From: Bacteroidota bacterium
GTDB taxonomy: Bacteria; Bacteroidota; Ignavibacteria; Tepidaquicellales; Tepidaquicellaceae
Length of the DNA: 7,757 nt
Direction: 5' to 3'
Assembly (NCBI GenBank): GCA_003519545.1
Contig: DOWN01000310.1
Span: 399 to 8,155, forward strand
Shown piece by piece: positions 7,316 through 7,757 of this stretch (its first letter is position 1; each line of letters begins with the position of its first letter). A model generated the notes under the pieces. It made no database searches. It was not told the DNA's origin and saw only the letters and a program-made list of their open reading frames with translations. The position numbers and the translations under genes are program-made.

Positions 7316-7757
7316 CTGATTCAATTTCAAATTCAGTATATTCATTGTGTAAATCATCCTGAACCCTGCTCATATAAATTAATTCATATCCGGGATTAAG
7401 TTTTGGAATCAATACCCATTTATTAAAACGCCTTCCCCCTGCCCTGCAACCTCCATAAATAATAGTTTTTTTAATAAAAGCAGTTTTCAAATCATCATTA
7501 ACTTCATATTCGAATTTAAAGCGTGAATGACAATCCACACCTTTTACAGGACATAATATCAGAGTATAATTTTCAAATTCTATTTCACCCGGAACTTCAG
7601 GATTTAAAACTTTAGGATTTGCGAGAAAATTTTTTAAATCAGATTCATTATCAAATCTTTGTAAGCGGATATCAAAAAGATTTTTAAAATCAATATCTCC
7701 TATTATTACAAAATTATCCCGGTTATTGGCTGAATCAAAATAATCTAAGGGCTGAGA
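7308..7757 (-). CDS. Hypothetical protein, N-terminus beyond the window edge
   Basis: The frame is open from the right edge to a TAA at 7308-7310, giving at least 149 residues; a start at the internal GTG (7538) would discard a well-formed coding stretch. I do not recognise the family. The visible part reads like a soluble beta-rich domain: SDLKNFLANPKV, then FENYTLILCPVKGVDCHSRF, IIYGGCRAGGRRF, and NKWVLIPKLNPGYELIYMSRV. Four or so Cys residues (in LCPV, DCHS and GGCR) could suggest an exported, disulfide-bonded protein, but the N-terminus is missing so no signal peptide can be checked. Loosely, the alternating strands and the 'W-LIPK' segment recall small PrcB-like domains; this is weak. 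It converges on the YqgE gene, sharing 8 bp, with no terminator between them. Confidence 0.7.
   Translation of the reverse strand, partial: SQPLDYFDSANNRDNFVIIGDIDFKNLFDIRLQRFDNESDLKNFLANPKVLNPEVPGEIEFENYTLILCPVKGVDCHSRFKFEYEVNDDLKTAFIKKTIIYGGCRAGGRRFNKWVLIPKLNPGYELIYMSRVQDDLHNEYTEFEIESVN

Noticed and set aside
7308..7538. A 76-residue minus-strand gene starting at GTG 7538
   Set aside because: The frame continues without a stop to the window edge with equally protein-like sequence, so this is an internal codon of a longer gene.

Overview
The window is AT-rich and dense with genes. It most likely comes from the Bacteroidota/Chlorobiota group, and within that an Ignavibacteria-like lineage is my best guess. 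The evidence is three successive genes whose products begin with a signal peptide and carry a type IX secretion (T9SS) type A sorting domain of the 'LSQNFPNPFNP...SSGVYFYRL...KMLLxK' form (one is cut by the window edge after NFPNPFN). Starts also lack clear Shine-Dalgarno sequences, which is common in that group. The assignment is inferred from protein motifs only.

Layout. (1) 1-1929, minus: a large secreted Asp-box (BNR-type) beta-propeller protein, open through the left edge and lacking only most of its sorting domain. (2) 1992-4157, minus: a complete 721-residue paralogue of it in tandem. A very clean intrinsic terminator (1948-1980) lies in the 62-bp gap between the two. (3) 4158-4334: an AT-rich divergent intergenic region with one plausible promoter and a short palindrome. 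(4) 4335-6770, plus: an 811-residue secreted protein with a PD40/hydrazine-synthase-alpha-like propeller, one c-type heme motif (CVGCH), a discoidin-like domain and a T9SS tail. (5) 6767-7315, plus: a YqgE/AlgH family protein whose ATG overlaps the preceding stop codon (ATGA). (6) 7308-7757, minus: the C-terminal 149 residues of an unrecognised protein, convergent with the YqgE gene and overlapping it by 8 bp across a palindromic TTAATTAA.

How the parts may fit together. The first three genes encode proteins predicted to cross the inner membrane by Sec and then leave through T9SS, to be released or fixed on the cell surface. The two Asp-box paralogues look like structural or binding propellers with no recognised catalytic residues. 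The third would place a c-type heme outside the outer membrane, which raises the possibility of a surface redox function. The YqgE-like protein is probably translationally coupled to it, but no functional link is known. No RNA genes, mobile elements, CRISPR arrays or replication origins were seen.
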